NCBI RefSeq assembly: GCF_050908995.1
Contig: NC_135124.1
Location: 6,510,001-6,574,000 of the forward strand
Direction: 5' to 3'
Source of the DNA: Andrena cerasifolii
Taxonomy: Eukaryota > Arthropoda > Insecta > Hymenoptera > Andrenidae
Length of the DNA stretch: 64,000 nt
The position numbers and the translations under genes are program-made. Positions 49,948 through 62,700 of the stretch are shown piece after piece. How positions within the stretch are numbered: position 1 is the stretch's first letter; every line of letters begins with the position of its first letter. The notes under the pieces were generated by a model. It was not told the DNA's origin. It was given only the letters and a program-made list of their open reading frames with translations, and ran no database searches.

Positions 49948-52283
49948 TCAATCAGTCCCTGACTCGAAATTTTCAACATTCACAGCGGTCTTTTAACGAT
50001 TCTTTTCAGCCCGTTTCAGTAGCCCGGAGATCAGCGAGTAATTTTTCATACGATATAATATCTTCACATGTTTTCTCTAGAATTCCCTGTGCTGCACGTT
50101 AATCCGCGTTATTAAATCGCAGACTCGCCGAATAGTTTGACGTGAAATTTTTAAACGTCCGAGGGTGGAGTGGGGCTTCGAGCGAGGGTCTCGCATTTCT
50201 CCTTTCTCCACGCGTAAAAGAGAATGCGCGATTGCAAATGTAATCTCCCTTTTATTGCGTCCCTTCAACGCGATCCTCGTTTCTGTTGCTGCGTTTTTTT
50301 TTTTTATAAATCTACATCGGGACGCCAGTGGCCCTCTAGACTTGACTCGTCCGGCGATACCGTTTTTACTTCATGGTTTGCTCGCCATGAGACAACGGAA
50401 CAGGATTACTGCGGGAAACGGCTTTGCCCCTTTCCTCCCTTTTCCCACGCCGTTCGCAAATACTCGTCGCGCTGGAATTTCTGGCACTCGTTTTGCTCAT
50501 CCAGGGAAGTCGCTTCAAAGAACTCAATCTAAAAAGCTCGTCCGACGTCGTCAGGTGCGTTCTCCCCGACTTCTACTTAAATATATTTAATCTCCTTGGT
50601 AGAATCCAACGTACTGATTGCAAGACGCGTTAGGATGGAAACGTTCTCGATGGATTCGAATATCAGGCAACAGACAACACGGTCAACTGGTGTAAACACG
50701 TTCGAAACGTTAGAAAAATTCGTCGATTCGTCTTTGATTCTCTAGGTTCAGGTATTGAGCAGTTTTGACTACGTTCGGCAGCTTTCCAGTTCAGCTTTTC
50801 GTTGATTCTGCAAGTGGTTTAGCGATGGACTGGTGCGCGCCGAAAGACAGCATTTGATTCTCTTCTCAACGACGCTTAGGTCTTCATTAATATTTAACAA
50901 CAGTGTTCGAGCATATAACTTTCTATTATACTTCACGGTGGTCTTGGCGCAGTAGTATCTCGTGGACACTCGGCAAGATCGATCTGTAAAAGAAGGGCAC
51001 GCAATGCATCCTAATTTCCATAGACTTACATCAAACTTTCCCTAATAATATTCAGCGCAATTTGAAGCGGCGAATTTACTTGACTCATTAAAGCTCACAT
51101 TGGGAGAGTAACCTTGCCCATCCAATATTGGCGAGTGGAGAATTCCATACAGAAGCCGCAGACGTGTAGATAATAGCACGCCGAACTTCACCTTCCCTCA
51201 TCGAATATACATACAGGTCTCAACTTACAAATTCATGGAATTTTTATGTCGAAACACCAAGCCCGTATCGGGCGTGATTAATATCAGGAATGTTTCGTCG
51301 AAGTGGGAAACGTCGAAGGGATACGCGCGGCGCGCGTGAATTCGAAGATTTCGAGTGGCAATTTCTGGATACGAGCGGCTCGTCGAAGGCACTTATTCAC
51401 CAGCGACAAAAGCCCCGTCTTCAACGGGCGCTTTCGGGAACGCTGACAATCCGCGTCTGAACTTATCGCGGAATGACAGGGCGGAACAGAACGCTGGTTG
51501 GTTTAGAGGCGATCTGTTTTACTCTCCGGAGTGCGAATTGTTTTCGTGATTTCCCAAGCGCCTCGTGATCACTTCAGTTTCTGGGCGCCGGGCCATCTTT
51601 CATTGCGGGCAAGTAACTCCGCGGAAAACAGAAACGCTGAAAATTTCTCACTGTCTCGCGGCGGACCATAAATCATCAGCATCCGTTTCCCCGTTTACTC
51701 TTCTAATTCCGACGAGGTGGCCGGGCCCCGAATGAAAGCGGAAGACGCCGTTTCGAGCAGAGTAGCCTCAGCTATGGCGCCGTTCGAAAGTTGCTCGATT
51801 TTTATGGGATCGCTCGGGACTATCGCTTCGATATATCTGTTCGAGAAGGATTGGTTCTCTGGTGTTCCCTCCGGGAAACATTAGTGGGCAACTTAATGGA
51901 GGGGGTGATGAATTGTTACATATTTGTCTGTAATATAAATTCTGTAAGGTATATTCTGAGATATAAGCTTGGAACGATGAGCACACAATTTAGACTAATG
52001 GAGGGTTGAGTGCTTTAATCATTAGCGGTGGTTGCTAAATTTATCGAATCGAAAGTTAGCTGAAGGTTATATTGGAAGAAACAATGGTTCTGCGAAGCAC
52101 CCTTGCAGTGTGAAGGTTCAAACAACAGATGTTAAATGAAATTCAAGCTTTCGTAGAAAAGATTACTTTGAAAAGATTTTGTGCAGGACCTCGAGTTGTT
52201 CATTTTCATTATTATCCTTATTATTTTAAAGTTAAATAAGTGATAGCGAAAACATTATTTCAAACGATTTTCATAGATGTATG
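49948..52283. other. Upstream flank of the Q-rich gene; no gene seen
   Basis: Moderately GC-rich to about 50640 and again at 51290-51780. Probably holds the promoter of the minus-strand gene, but no TATA box or initiator could be chosen. Open frames such as 50165-50590 (+) lack domains. Confidence 0.4.
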
Positions 52284-52285
52284 TA

Positions 52286-53258
52286 GGGGAGAGTGGGTAG
52301 GTTTGGGTCGTGGGAGATTTGGATTTCCATCCTTGCTAGGCATATCTTATTCGCGCATGTACCATTCGTTGTAGCAGTAGTAGGGAAATTCGTAACCACA
52401 GCGAGAAGTTTATTAAAGCGCGTATTAATTTTCTATAAGTAGATGTGCATTTTCGTGGTAAGTTTAACCTAAATTCGTAACCGAAATAAGTAGCGGTTAT
52501 AAACTTATATAAAATACGTAGTACTTGTAAAAGTGTCAGTAGAAGAACTTATATTCAAGCAGCAGTTATAGGTTATCAATTGTAACCTAAAACACGTTGC
52601 TTGACTACCACAGGTGCCTTATTATAAACGTTCCGATGCGGGATGTATGGGTCAGAAGTGTGCCGGAGATTTGAGTCGACCCACACCTCCCCACTTTTTA
52701 CAGGCCTACAATGCCACTTATTTATAAAAGAAAGACTGAAGGAGAGAGAGAAATACTCCTGAGAAAATATCGCTTAAAAAAAAAATATTGCGTTTAAGTC
52801 CTCCGAACAGCGTAGCTGGTACGAGCAGGACACAGATTTTTTTTTAAATTCGATGTTGACTTGATTAGTTTTGAAAATCTGCAGTAAAAATTTAATTAAC
52901 TACTTTCAATACGTTTGTGCTTATTATGTTATGCATTTGCAGCTTTTATTTTATTTATTTACTTCACTACTTTTCTATGTATACATATATTTTCACTTTG
53001 TAGGTAATAACTGCATATATAAATATATAAAAGTCTCCTATATTTACACCAAAACTTATAGAAAAATTAAACGACCCTTATACCCATTTTAGAAATTTTA
53101 TAATTTTAAAGATTTCTTTGGAATAATGAAATGATGATGGGACATTGATGGTAAAACCTTACTAATTACAATTCTTCACATTTAAAGCGTGTTTCTCTCT
53201 CATTTTGCTCAATATTAGAGATTAATTGAAATCTGACTCAAACCTGCCCACTCTCCCC
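52286..53258. mobile_element. TA-flanked element with GGGGAGAGTGGG termini
   Basis: The left end (ggggagagtgggtaggtttg) and the reverse complement of the right end (ggggagagtgggcaggtttg) differ once in 20. TA lies at 52284-52285 and 53259-53260. GGAGATTTG(A/G) text like the left terminus recurs near 52310 and 52667, and an inverted CCCACACCTCCCC near 52680. The 973-bp body has no recognised transposase. Confidence 0.9.
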
Positions 53259-53260
53259 TA

Positions 53261-56200
53261 CCTACGTTACAATTCAGAAAGAACTGATCTTTGGATCTAC
53301 ATTTATCAAGGTTTTCGCTTTATTTTTTCGTATCCCATATACCCCCGACTACAAAGTATTTTGCACGCCTTCGTACACTCGAATACAACGTCGTTACATT
53401 CAACATTCCAGGACGCCTGACTTATCGTAGGCTCGTACTACTACGCCCAAGCACAAGGCTGTATACCTTAGCCTTGATATTCGCACCCGCACATCAGACG
53501 ATTATTTACTCCTCCACTACCCCCAAAACATACATAGCACCCCTTTGAGTGCAGACACCATCTTCTGGTCTAACCAAGGATCGTACAGATCCAACAGACT
53601 GAGCTTTGACCAAAGCCCTGGGATGCGCGCTCGATCTGTGCACACAAAGGGACCACCTCGTTTCACGAGCAAGAAATCCCAAATCATCACCCAAAGTTCC
53701 CCAGCCCATTCCACGTGGAAACTGATAGTTAATGCCTTGCACAGCTGTTTTTCGGCCAAGTTTCGTGCACAGTGAACAGTGCTCGAGTATAATCGTCGAA
53801 AATCGACTAAGCTCAACGCGAAAAGGAGCTGCACTTGGGGATGGGTCTGCTCTTCGTTGTCGTCGTTAGCTAGAACTCTGCCGCCACTTGTGGAATAATT
53901 TTCAACTCGATAATTCCCTAAGGAACGTGTGGACTTTTCGAGCTTATTCTTGTTGGATATAGGAGAGTATGTTTTGGTAGCAAATGTATGGGAATGTAAA
54001 TACATGTCACGCATCAAGGAGTTAACAGGCTGGAGAAGAATTTTAGAGAATGTACGTGGTCGGAAACGTTGGATTATAAGGAGAGCTTTATCTTCGTCAT
54101 CTTCCTGGAGAGTGATTCGACAGCCATCGGCGATCTATCTCCTTTGGAGTTGACGAGAACGTATCCGCGAGGGATTTTCAGCGTCAACGAGAGCAGTCCC
54201 TCGCAAACTGAAAGGCGAACCGACCCAATCTCGCTAGATGGTAGAATATTAGCTTGTTATTCTGTTAGAAGGTTCCCCTAACGATGGCGTTTCGAAAGTC
54301 GTTGGAAGAGAGGCGATCAGTAGTCGTTAATAGGGTATCCAGCATAATGTTCCTGCAGAGTCAACAGCTTGGGACCAATTAAGCCTAACCCAGACCAATT
54401 AAGCTTTCTGCCTGTAACGCTGCATGTTCGTTTCCATGATGGATTTCGGCCCTTCTGACAGGGATTATCCACGCTAGACAGCCCTTCAGGCACGAGAGAT
54501 TCGCCTTGAGTTAGAGAGATCGTAGTCAGCCCTGATTTCTGATAAATATGAAATTTCGTCTAATGGGATTTGATTCGTTCCATTGTTTTCTGATAGTAAA
54601 TTTCGGACACTTCGTAGCGTTCTAGAATATACTCCATGGTGATAGACATTATACCAGAAACTGTGTCACTTCTTAGGAAGTCAAGCCAGAAGGGAATTCA
54701 CGTATGAAAAATATTTATCAGTAGTCGAAGATTAGAGAAAGGGATAATGAATTTCGTAAAGGTCTCATCTCTTGGTAATATTATATTGCAGCTGTTAGAG
54801 AGGAATTAGTTCCATCATAAGTAACGCAATTAATTCTGAGGCGAATGTTGGCTATTTTGAGATATGGAAAAGTTGCAAATTTATTAGAATGCTTTTGATA
54901 CTGGGATTTATAAAGAGTTTGCGTTCATTCAAAAGATGTTTGTTTCAAAGAGGATTATCTGCGATATGAATAGCATACTTTGTGGAAGAAGTGTAACGAA
55001 GTCGTAAAAGAATTGTGCTGTGATGAAGGGCGTACATAATTGGCCAGAGCAAATAAGGGGCAAGGAAAACCTTCCAGTAAATAAGGGTTCGTGTTCAGTA
55101 TCAGATACATGGGTTTCACATTCCATGCTATTCGATTCTCAAAGGGATAACCTACTTTCATCGGTTATACCAATTGAATAACAGAAGGATCATCTACCTT
55201 GTGGGATTCGCCTGTGAGAATATATGTAAGATGTCCGACTGATTAGCGTTATCAGTAAAAAATAAAAGGATTAACAGTGAAACGAACGTGGCACCGAACT
55301 GAAATTTGGAGTCCAGGTTCGGAATTCTAAGCGATATTAACCATTTCTGTTGTAATTATCTCTCCTTTGAAAGCTGATATTGAAATTCTCATCAGTGCTG
55401 GCTGGTTTCGAAAAAACTATTTCGGCTCATCAGTTTTCTTTAATGTGGTGTGGTCAGTTAATACTGCAGAGAAATATTCCATATGCATGAGTTTTGAAAA
55501 TGAATGTTTCAAATTTTTCTATCAACATAGGCGCGACAAGAATTTTATTTGCATTTGCAAATTTAAAGCTCATCTAATTACTGTCACATACTTTTTGTAA
55601 ACATTCGTGAATATTTAACGAGAAAACTCGAAATATGATTTACATAAAAATGTGATTTCGCGGTGCAAATACTTTATCGACATGCATTCATCATGAAACT
55701 TCGTGTTTAAATTTCCACATTCTGATTCGTGTACGAGGCGAAGTGCTTTCTTACTTTCAGGCATATTCGTTTAATAGAAGCATGGGGAGGTCGTTACTTA
55801 TATTTTCCGACAGCAGACATTACCACTTCAGGTGGAACGATGATAAAACTCGAGTAGCGAGATGATCATTAATTGCGTTCACTAGATTATTATTCATGCT
55901 TGCACTGGTTACTATGTAACCACAAGCTTTCCTTACAGTGCATTTACGTGACGAAGTCTAGTGGTTTCTACATTTACAGGTATTTTGTCACTGTGCATTG
56001 TTCTACCTCCTCTTGAGAGTGGATTAAAATGCAATCAATGCTCAGGATTACGAAATAATCTGGTCAGTCGCATGAAGCACTGAAAAATTTCAATGCAACG
56101 TGAACCGTAAAATTCTCTTTGGCTTTAACAGTATTAAATATTTCCTAATAAATTCATTTCAATAAAAACGAAACAAATGTAACATTTGAAATATTGATTT

Positions 56201-58758
56201 ATAAAAATATCGAAAAAAATTATGAACGGTTTGAATGGTAACAAATAGAGTAGAAAGTGCTATTAAGTCAGTATTAATGAACTTCGCGATTGTACTTTTC
56301 GTGCACGTACAAGTTTAACAAAGCGTTACAAGACTTTCCTTTGTTACAAATGCTTTCTAATTATAACGCTTCAGTTCTTGAAGCTTTCTACTGTATGCAT
56401 TTATTGCGATGCTCACAAAATAGACACATCAGTTCAGTGCAAATAATAGCCGAATGAAGGTACCCACCGCATGAATTGGAATAGAAAATTGCAGGCATTA
56501 AAAAACTCTCATCATTAGCGATAAAAAACAGTTGACTCTCAAAAGCTTTTTCTATTTGGATATTTTACTTCTTAGCTTCCAGTGTATTCGCGCTATTGCA
56601 ATACAACGTACGCACGAAAATAGTCTTAAATTTATTTTTTATAATAGTCAGTCATAGTAGAACTAATCGAAGCTTTCATCAATTTTGATTAAAGTCAACC
56701 TAAGTAGTCCTCGATACAGAATAAACTCTGATGGATTAACAGCGAAGGCCTGATAAGCTAGACGTAGCCCAGGCATTCGGATGAAACAAAGAGTCTGGCG
56801 TTCTTTATGCAGCCGGAACTTTTTCTGGCATGCACGAAGAAATCCACGTGGAATTATCGAGTTGCAATTTCTGGAGGGAGCTCGGCGGAAACTGACGATA
56901 ACGCGAGATCGTGGAACGGACCGCGACCGAATTACACCAATTTCCTCGTGCTCAGTGCAGCCGTCTGACTATCGGGAGTGCAATCGACTGTCGCGATGCG
57001 TCGGGATCAATTGAAATCGGCTTGAAATTCTATTACTCGGCGATGGTACAAAACACGGCAATCAGGTCACCGCGGCATTTATTTCGAGGAGCTTCCAATT
57101 TCTCCCCGGCATTGCCAACAAGATACCACTTCTCTAATCTCCGGAATGTCCACATAAGCGATTGGAGTGCCGATGATAACCAAGAGGAGCTATTTTGTAA
57201 AACTTTCAGACGCAGTTAATGAAGTTTCGGTAGCTAGTGAGATGTTAAGGAAATTATTCGAGTACATTCGAAAGCTTTAGACTGTGTTGTGCTAATAATT
57301 CAAAGTACGATTGAAGTTCTGAATGGAGCAAGAACTTTTGCTAGTCCACCTTCTCGCTATTAACACAGCTCTTCCTCTTCCCTGCACTCGGCGTTCTATT
57401 TTCTTCTGGGAATGTCTCTTGCTCGTTCACGTAGATCCCTAATATATCCTCCAGAAGAGTCTCCCACATCTGCCCGAATAAGTTGCTTCCTCTGGACAGT
57501 TTCCAGACACATTTGGCTGTTCATCAGACAGCCTCATCCCGTCTTCTGCGTTTAATATCTCTACAACCTGAAGTCGTATCAAAAAGTCTTCGCTCACATT
57601 GAAACTTGCCCATGTAGCACGCTATGAAAATTACGTGCACCACTCTTTCCCTACCCACCCTATCCGCTCAAATAACACGTACTCTAATTAACCCACGTAC
57701 ACAACTGCGCAAATACACAGATCCGCTGATACCGTATAGCCGAAGGTTCGTTTCGTTGAGCCGAGTAGAGCTGCACCACCTCCCCAATTGGCGTGGGACC
57801 AAATTTTGCCAATTATCGGGTGGAATTTTGCGGCCAATTCGAATCGATTAAAATTGCTTACGGGCCGACGGCTTTCGTACGCAGATTCAATACGTCAGAC
57901 TTAATTGGCAAGCTGGCCCGCAAGAATGAGCCGGACAAAAAAAAAACAGAGGGAGGAAAAGGAGAGGAGGAAGCCTCGGTTGCGCTGATTTAAAATCCAC
58001 CTGCGAGCCAGAACGAACGGTTCCTCGTTTCTGGATCCTCTCTTGTGCAGACCGCAGCGCAGGCCTCCAGGATGGGGGGGTGGATAGGTAATATCTGTGT
58101 ATCATCTCGCGCGAACGTCTGCAAGCCTGCTACGTAGGCGGTGCAGGAGGTTGGTTGAGCGTGCAATCTACGGTGGAATGAAAATTCCAAGCTTCCTGGA
58201 GACCAGCTCTATAGAGGTGGATGTGGATGATAATGATGTCGATGTTGCCTCGGAGCAAGGAATTCCTTCGATTCCATCCCTGTTAATTTGTGGCCCGTTT
58301 GTACGAGTATAATGTAATACGGGCGCATTAGAGGGTGTTCCATGGAATCATGGCTGCCATTAAAATTAGGGAAATTGTAGGTATTTTCTGTGTGTAATAG
58401 ACTTAGTCGACTCATTTCTGCGAATTTGAAGGGTAGATGTTTAGATCGTTCTGGCATGCGGGGTTTCTCCGCAGATTTTCAGATAATTGATAATTGCTGC
58501 AAGATCGTCGAGGCTGCTGTAGTTACGCTAGAATTTCAGAATTTTATTTTATTTTATTTTATTTATTTCACGGGATAATATCATTAATTACAAAAATTGC
58601 AAAACTTAATTAGGGTCTGACACATTTACACCTCAGCTAAACATTTCGCAATCGACAACGCATCTGTTCGCCGAAAACATTTGAGGAAATGATGAAGGGA
58701 TCCACATCACCGAATTGTACGTTGAACTGACGCATTGTACGGTTTATAGGGTCCGCTG
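53261..58758. other. No gene seen; long non-coding stretch
   Basis: The frame 53517-54014 (-, 165 codons from an ATG) is the longest here but falls within chance for this window and has no recognised domain. CpG-rich blocks lie at 56770-57200 and 57600-58270; 54300-56760 is mostly AT-rich. A (TTTTA)n run lies at 58538-58565. Confidence 0.45.
58538..58565. repeat. ATTTT pentanucleotide microsatellite
   Basis: About five tandem ATTTT units followed by ATTTATTT. Confidence 0.85.
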
Positions 58759-59025
58759 TATAATTGTATGATTAAACGAACTTACCTAAGTGATGTTCTA
58801 TCATAATTGTATTCTACGCCTCTTCATGCAGTACCTCTACTTCGCACCTGTCGCCACAAGTACAAAGCTACGATTCCAACGAAAAATTCTCCCCACGCTG
58901 CGGTTCGTGGGCCCAGTAGGCAGAGTTTGGGAATATATAAGGTCGGATTGATCATCTCAGAAGAGGCGCTCCATACAATTATGATAGAACTTCACTTAGG
59001 TAAGTTCGTTTAATCATGCAATTGT
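58759..59025. mobile_element. Foldback element, inner unit of a nested mosaic
   Basis: 58759-58825 (with aaacgaacttacctaagtga) pairs with 58966-59025 over about 65 bases with few mismatches. The left arm is followed by a segment (cagtacctctacttcgcacc and on) whose inverted copy lies far to the right at 59597-59670. Confidence 0.85.
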
Positions 59026-59206
59026 ATTTCGCGCCTCTTCCTCGAGATCATCGTGTAGATTATTGTAGATGTTTGAAGCTAGTTGCGGTGAAGAAGGGGC
59101 AATGAATGAAAGCTCGGAATTAACTTTTGAATTACATGCATAGATACTGAAAAGTGCCTGTATGTATTTATGATACGGGCAGATACTTCCTTATAGTGTC
59201 TATCCG

Positions 59207-59596
59207 AGATATAGTGACTTAGGTGCGGAGTTCCTCAGCGGGATCTTACCCGATACCCTGCTGGGTACAGGCCGCTAAACGTGCCCCCCTACTGCAGGAC
59301 TGTATTTAGAGAAGACCAGGACAAAACCGGGGCCCTAGCAGGAAATAAAACAGAAATTGAAGATATGGTTTATCATTATTAAAATTTTTAATAGCCAGTA
59401 GCAAAGCTTAATTGATGTATTTTAATAATGATAACCGTATTTTCAATTTCTGTTTTATTTTCTGTTAGGGCCCCGGTTTTGTCCTGGTTTTCTCTAAATA
59501 CAGTCCTGCAATAGGGGGGCACGTTTAGCGGCCAGTACCCAGCAGGGTGTCGGGTAAGACCCCGCTGAGGGACTTCACACCTAAGTCGCTATATCT
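59207..59596. mobile_element. 390-bp foldback MITE
   Basis: The arms pair over about 150 bases. tatagtgacttaggtgcgga at the left matches the reverse complement of the right end, tatagcgacttaggtgtgaa, and AGTACC/GGTACT, GGGCACG and CCGGGGCCCTA blocks follow in inverted order. TSD uncertain because the termini are AT-palindromic (AGATATAG). No coding capacity. Confidence 0.85.
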
Positions 59597-59700
59597 GGGG
59601 AGAATTTTTCGTTGGCATCGTAGCTTTGAACTTCTGGCGACAGGTGCGAAGTAGAGGTACTACATGTTGATCTCGAGGAAGAGACGCGAAATACAATTAC
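59597..59700. repeat. Inverted copy of 58810-58896
   Basis: ggggagaatttttcgttggc and on through gcgacaggtgcgaagtagag is the reverse complement of 58822-58896 with few differences. It continues to a copy of CTCGAGGAAGAG..GCGAAATACAATT, which also occurs inverted at about 59020-59053. Confidence 0.85.
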
Positions 59701-62700
59701 TGTACGAAGGCATTCTCGTATCAAATAGCGGACGACTTCTAAGATTGACCACGGGCGCATTAAACTTAATCTCCGCTACCAGATCCGAGCAGTCAATTTG
59801 GCTGCTCATTACCTTGTGCAGAAATAATAAATTTATATTGAAGTAAAGATTTTCGAACAATCTATCGTCATTTTACTATACATTTATTGCTACGGTTCCG
59901 TGGACTGTTACACTGTTGTGACTAAAAAAGTTCCCACTATTTATTACATCAATCCTGCGCAATGGTTTGGGCAGTGTATATGGTGTTTCGAAATTCATCG
60001 TTCCTTTCTCGAAGGCTCACATTTTTCTTCCGCTTCGTAGCATCCGAAGCTACGTCAGGGTCGCCTGATTTCCATATTTATCATACTACCAGGAAGTTTC
60101 CTCCGTTAACTTCGTTCCAGGCTTGAAAACTTGTTCTCTCTGGACGGTAGGAGGCATTGAAGTAGAAACTTCATTCTATTTCGTTTGAGAAAATTAAACT
60201 CGACCGTATCGTGTGTTTCATTTTCTTCGGCGTGTAGCGAGCTGAAGAAATCAATTGTAAACATTGCGTTTGTTTTGGATTGTTTGCCTTTGTACGTTCC
60301 CCTCAGAATATGTTATACTTCTGCGCGAATCTTATTCTACGATCACGTGATCTTCGTGTTGAATTGGCGAGCAGTTAACTTCGAGTGAAATTTCCAATAT
60401 AATTAAAAAAAACTTGGTACAGCAGAAGTAATTTTAAATCAACTCTAAAGAAGTTCGTGCCAGTATAATCTTGTTATGGAAAGTTTGAGGGAAAGTTTGT
60501 TTGACGAGGTCATGTGATAATCTGAGATATTGAATTTAATTTCCCGAGTTTCTGTATCATCGAAAAGTTTCAATTTTAACTAGCATCGCGTTAATTGTTT
60601 TTCAAATGAAATTCATTATTCCGCAACGAGCTATTTACACTTTTTGGGACGGTTAGAGGGGAAATATTTCTTTCTAATATCGCAAGGGTGTGTTCTTTCA
60701 ACGCGACCGTGCAAGAAAGTGCGCGAAGAAATGTGACAAAATAAGATCACCGAGAAACTTGAAAGAATCACCATCGTGACGCTAAGGACCCTCCGAGGAC
60801 CGTAATAAATGAAGCGAGCGCTTGGAGACTCTAAAATCTTCAAGACCGTTGAAGAATAGTTTCCTCAGCAAGAGCTGGCCAAAAGAACCAGAGAAATGGT
60901 AAATTGATTGCCAACATTATATCACAAAGAAAAGCATCGAGAGAAATAAGCTGGATTTGCATGAAATATTCCACAGACACACCCTGAATGCAACAAATCG
61001 AAAGCTTTACCATTACCACGTTTACCCAGAGGTATTCAATGTATAATTGACACATCTTCGTGTCTCTTAAATAACAAAAATAGCAGTAGCTCGATTCGAA
61101 CAAAAATTGCTGCAAGATCCCCTGCCATGTTATTTGTCGTTTAATAAATATCAATAATGGATTATTTTAATTACAGCGCACAGCTCAAAGGCTTTCATAA
61201 TTCCAGCATTTCATCTCGACCCCGTTGAAGGTGGGTCCGCTGTTGGAGTCAGGGGTGGGGGAGAAAAGACACAATTTCAGCGAACGTATAAAAAAGTGGC
61301 AGGGTATGTGAAAACGGGGAAATGGGAACGGCACACAACGGGGGCCGCGCGATTCATACGTTAGTTGTTTATCGTTATTAACCATGGCATTCGTTACTAG
61401 CCATTCGCTTACGTATCCGCGATCATTGGAGGGGCTCGCTGACGGCACTTGACCCCGTTGTGGCGATGCAACAATTCACTCGGCCAGCAACGAAGGAACC
61501 CGGAAAACTGCGGATTAAAATTGTAGGACATCAAACGGCGGTCCTATCCAGGTGAAAGGGGGTCAGCGTGTTAACGAAAGGGACAGAGATGTCTGTGGAA
61601 CGAGCACAAACGTTTGCCTAAGCTGATTCGGTTGTGCCAACTAAACGAGTAGAACAAGGTCCTCTCCCCCGACCCACCCTATATTTCTCTGCACGTGTAC
61701 CTGTACATTCTTCTTTGTGCTTATCCTGTCCCCTCCCGCCAGAGGAAAAGCTGGAATCGGATTCTCGCATAATTCAACGACTGGCAGCCCCCCACCCCCC
61801 CCCCCTTGTGGCAGCCGCCAGAGAATTCCATCCTTTAAAAGCGCCGCCGTGGCTTTTATTATCCTACAAGTGGAGGACGCTGTCAAAGGGGCTCGTGATT
61901 TAACAATTTCCCGGGATTTTAATCTCTGGCAGGCATCGGCTGACGGGCGTGTAACGAGGCAAACTGCTTCGTCGCATCGATACCGCGTCGATGAAAAATC
62001 GGGCCCGGCACGTTTGTTCGCCCTGGCAAAGTTTAGCCCTCATCTCGGCGATGAACGCTGCCGCCCATCCTCGCTTTTAATACAAAAGAGGAATCGATAT
62101 TAGAGGCTGCTTCTGGCTGAGCGCCGCGCGGCCAATCGACGCTAGTTACCGATCGCTCTTCGAAATTTCTATTAAGCGTCGATTAATGTCGTCCGCAGGG
62201 CTTGACAGGGATATTAAAAAGCTCGGAATGCGTCTTGGTCGCGTCGGTGAGGTTGTTTGGGGCACCATTTTCTGGGGGCAATTTGGTGGCACTCAAGGGT
62301 GAGGTGAAGCGCCTTTAGCATGTGTGGTTGTGGTTGAAGGGGTGAGATGGTGCTGATTTAAGGGGTGAGCGTCGATAGAAATACTACAGTGAACAAGTAG
62401 GGATTATGTTCTGTCGTTTGCATCACAGAAGGTAGAGTAACACTTTGAAATTGATCAGTAGTATCAACGTGACGTGTGCAGACTAGGCTGTGGAGTTGTT
62501 TGAGGAACCTGCTGGTGGATCGAACTGATGTATACCAACAAGAATACTATAGTTAGTACACGTAACTTCCATGCCAAGAAGGCTCGAAACTATTATAATA
62601 TCGAAAAGCAATCCCAAAAATTATTAGAACAGTAAATATTTAGTTTATTTCCATCGTTTAGTAAGTCTTTATTTAACTGTACGAATACTTTCTGCGCATC

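Noticed and set aside
53517..54014. 165-codon minus-strand frame with an ATG
   Set aside because: About one or two frames of this length are expected by chance in a six-frame reading of 64 kb. No recognisable domain, and no clear exon boundaries.
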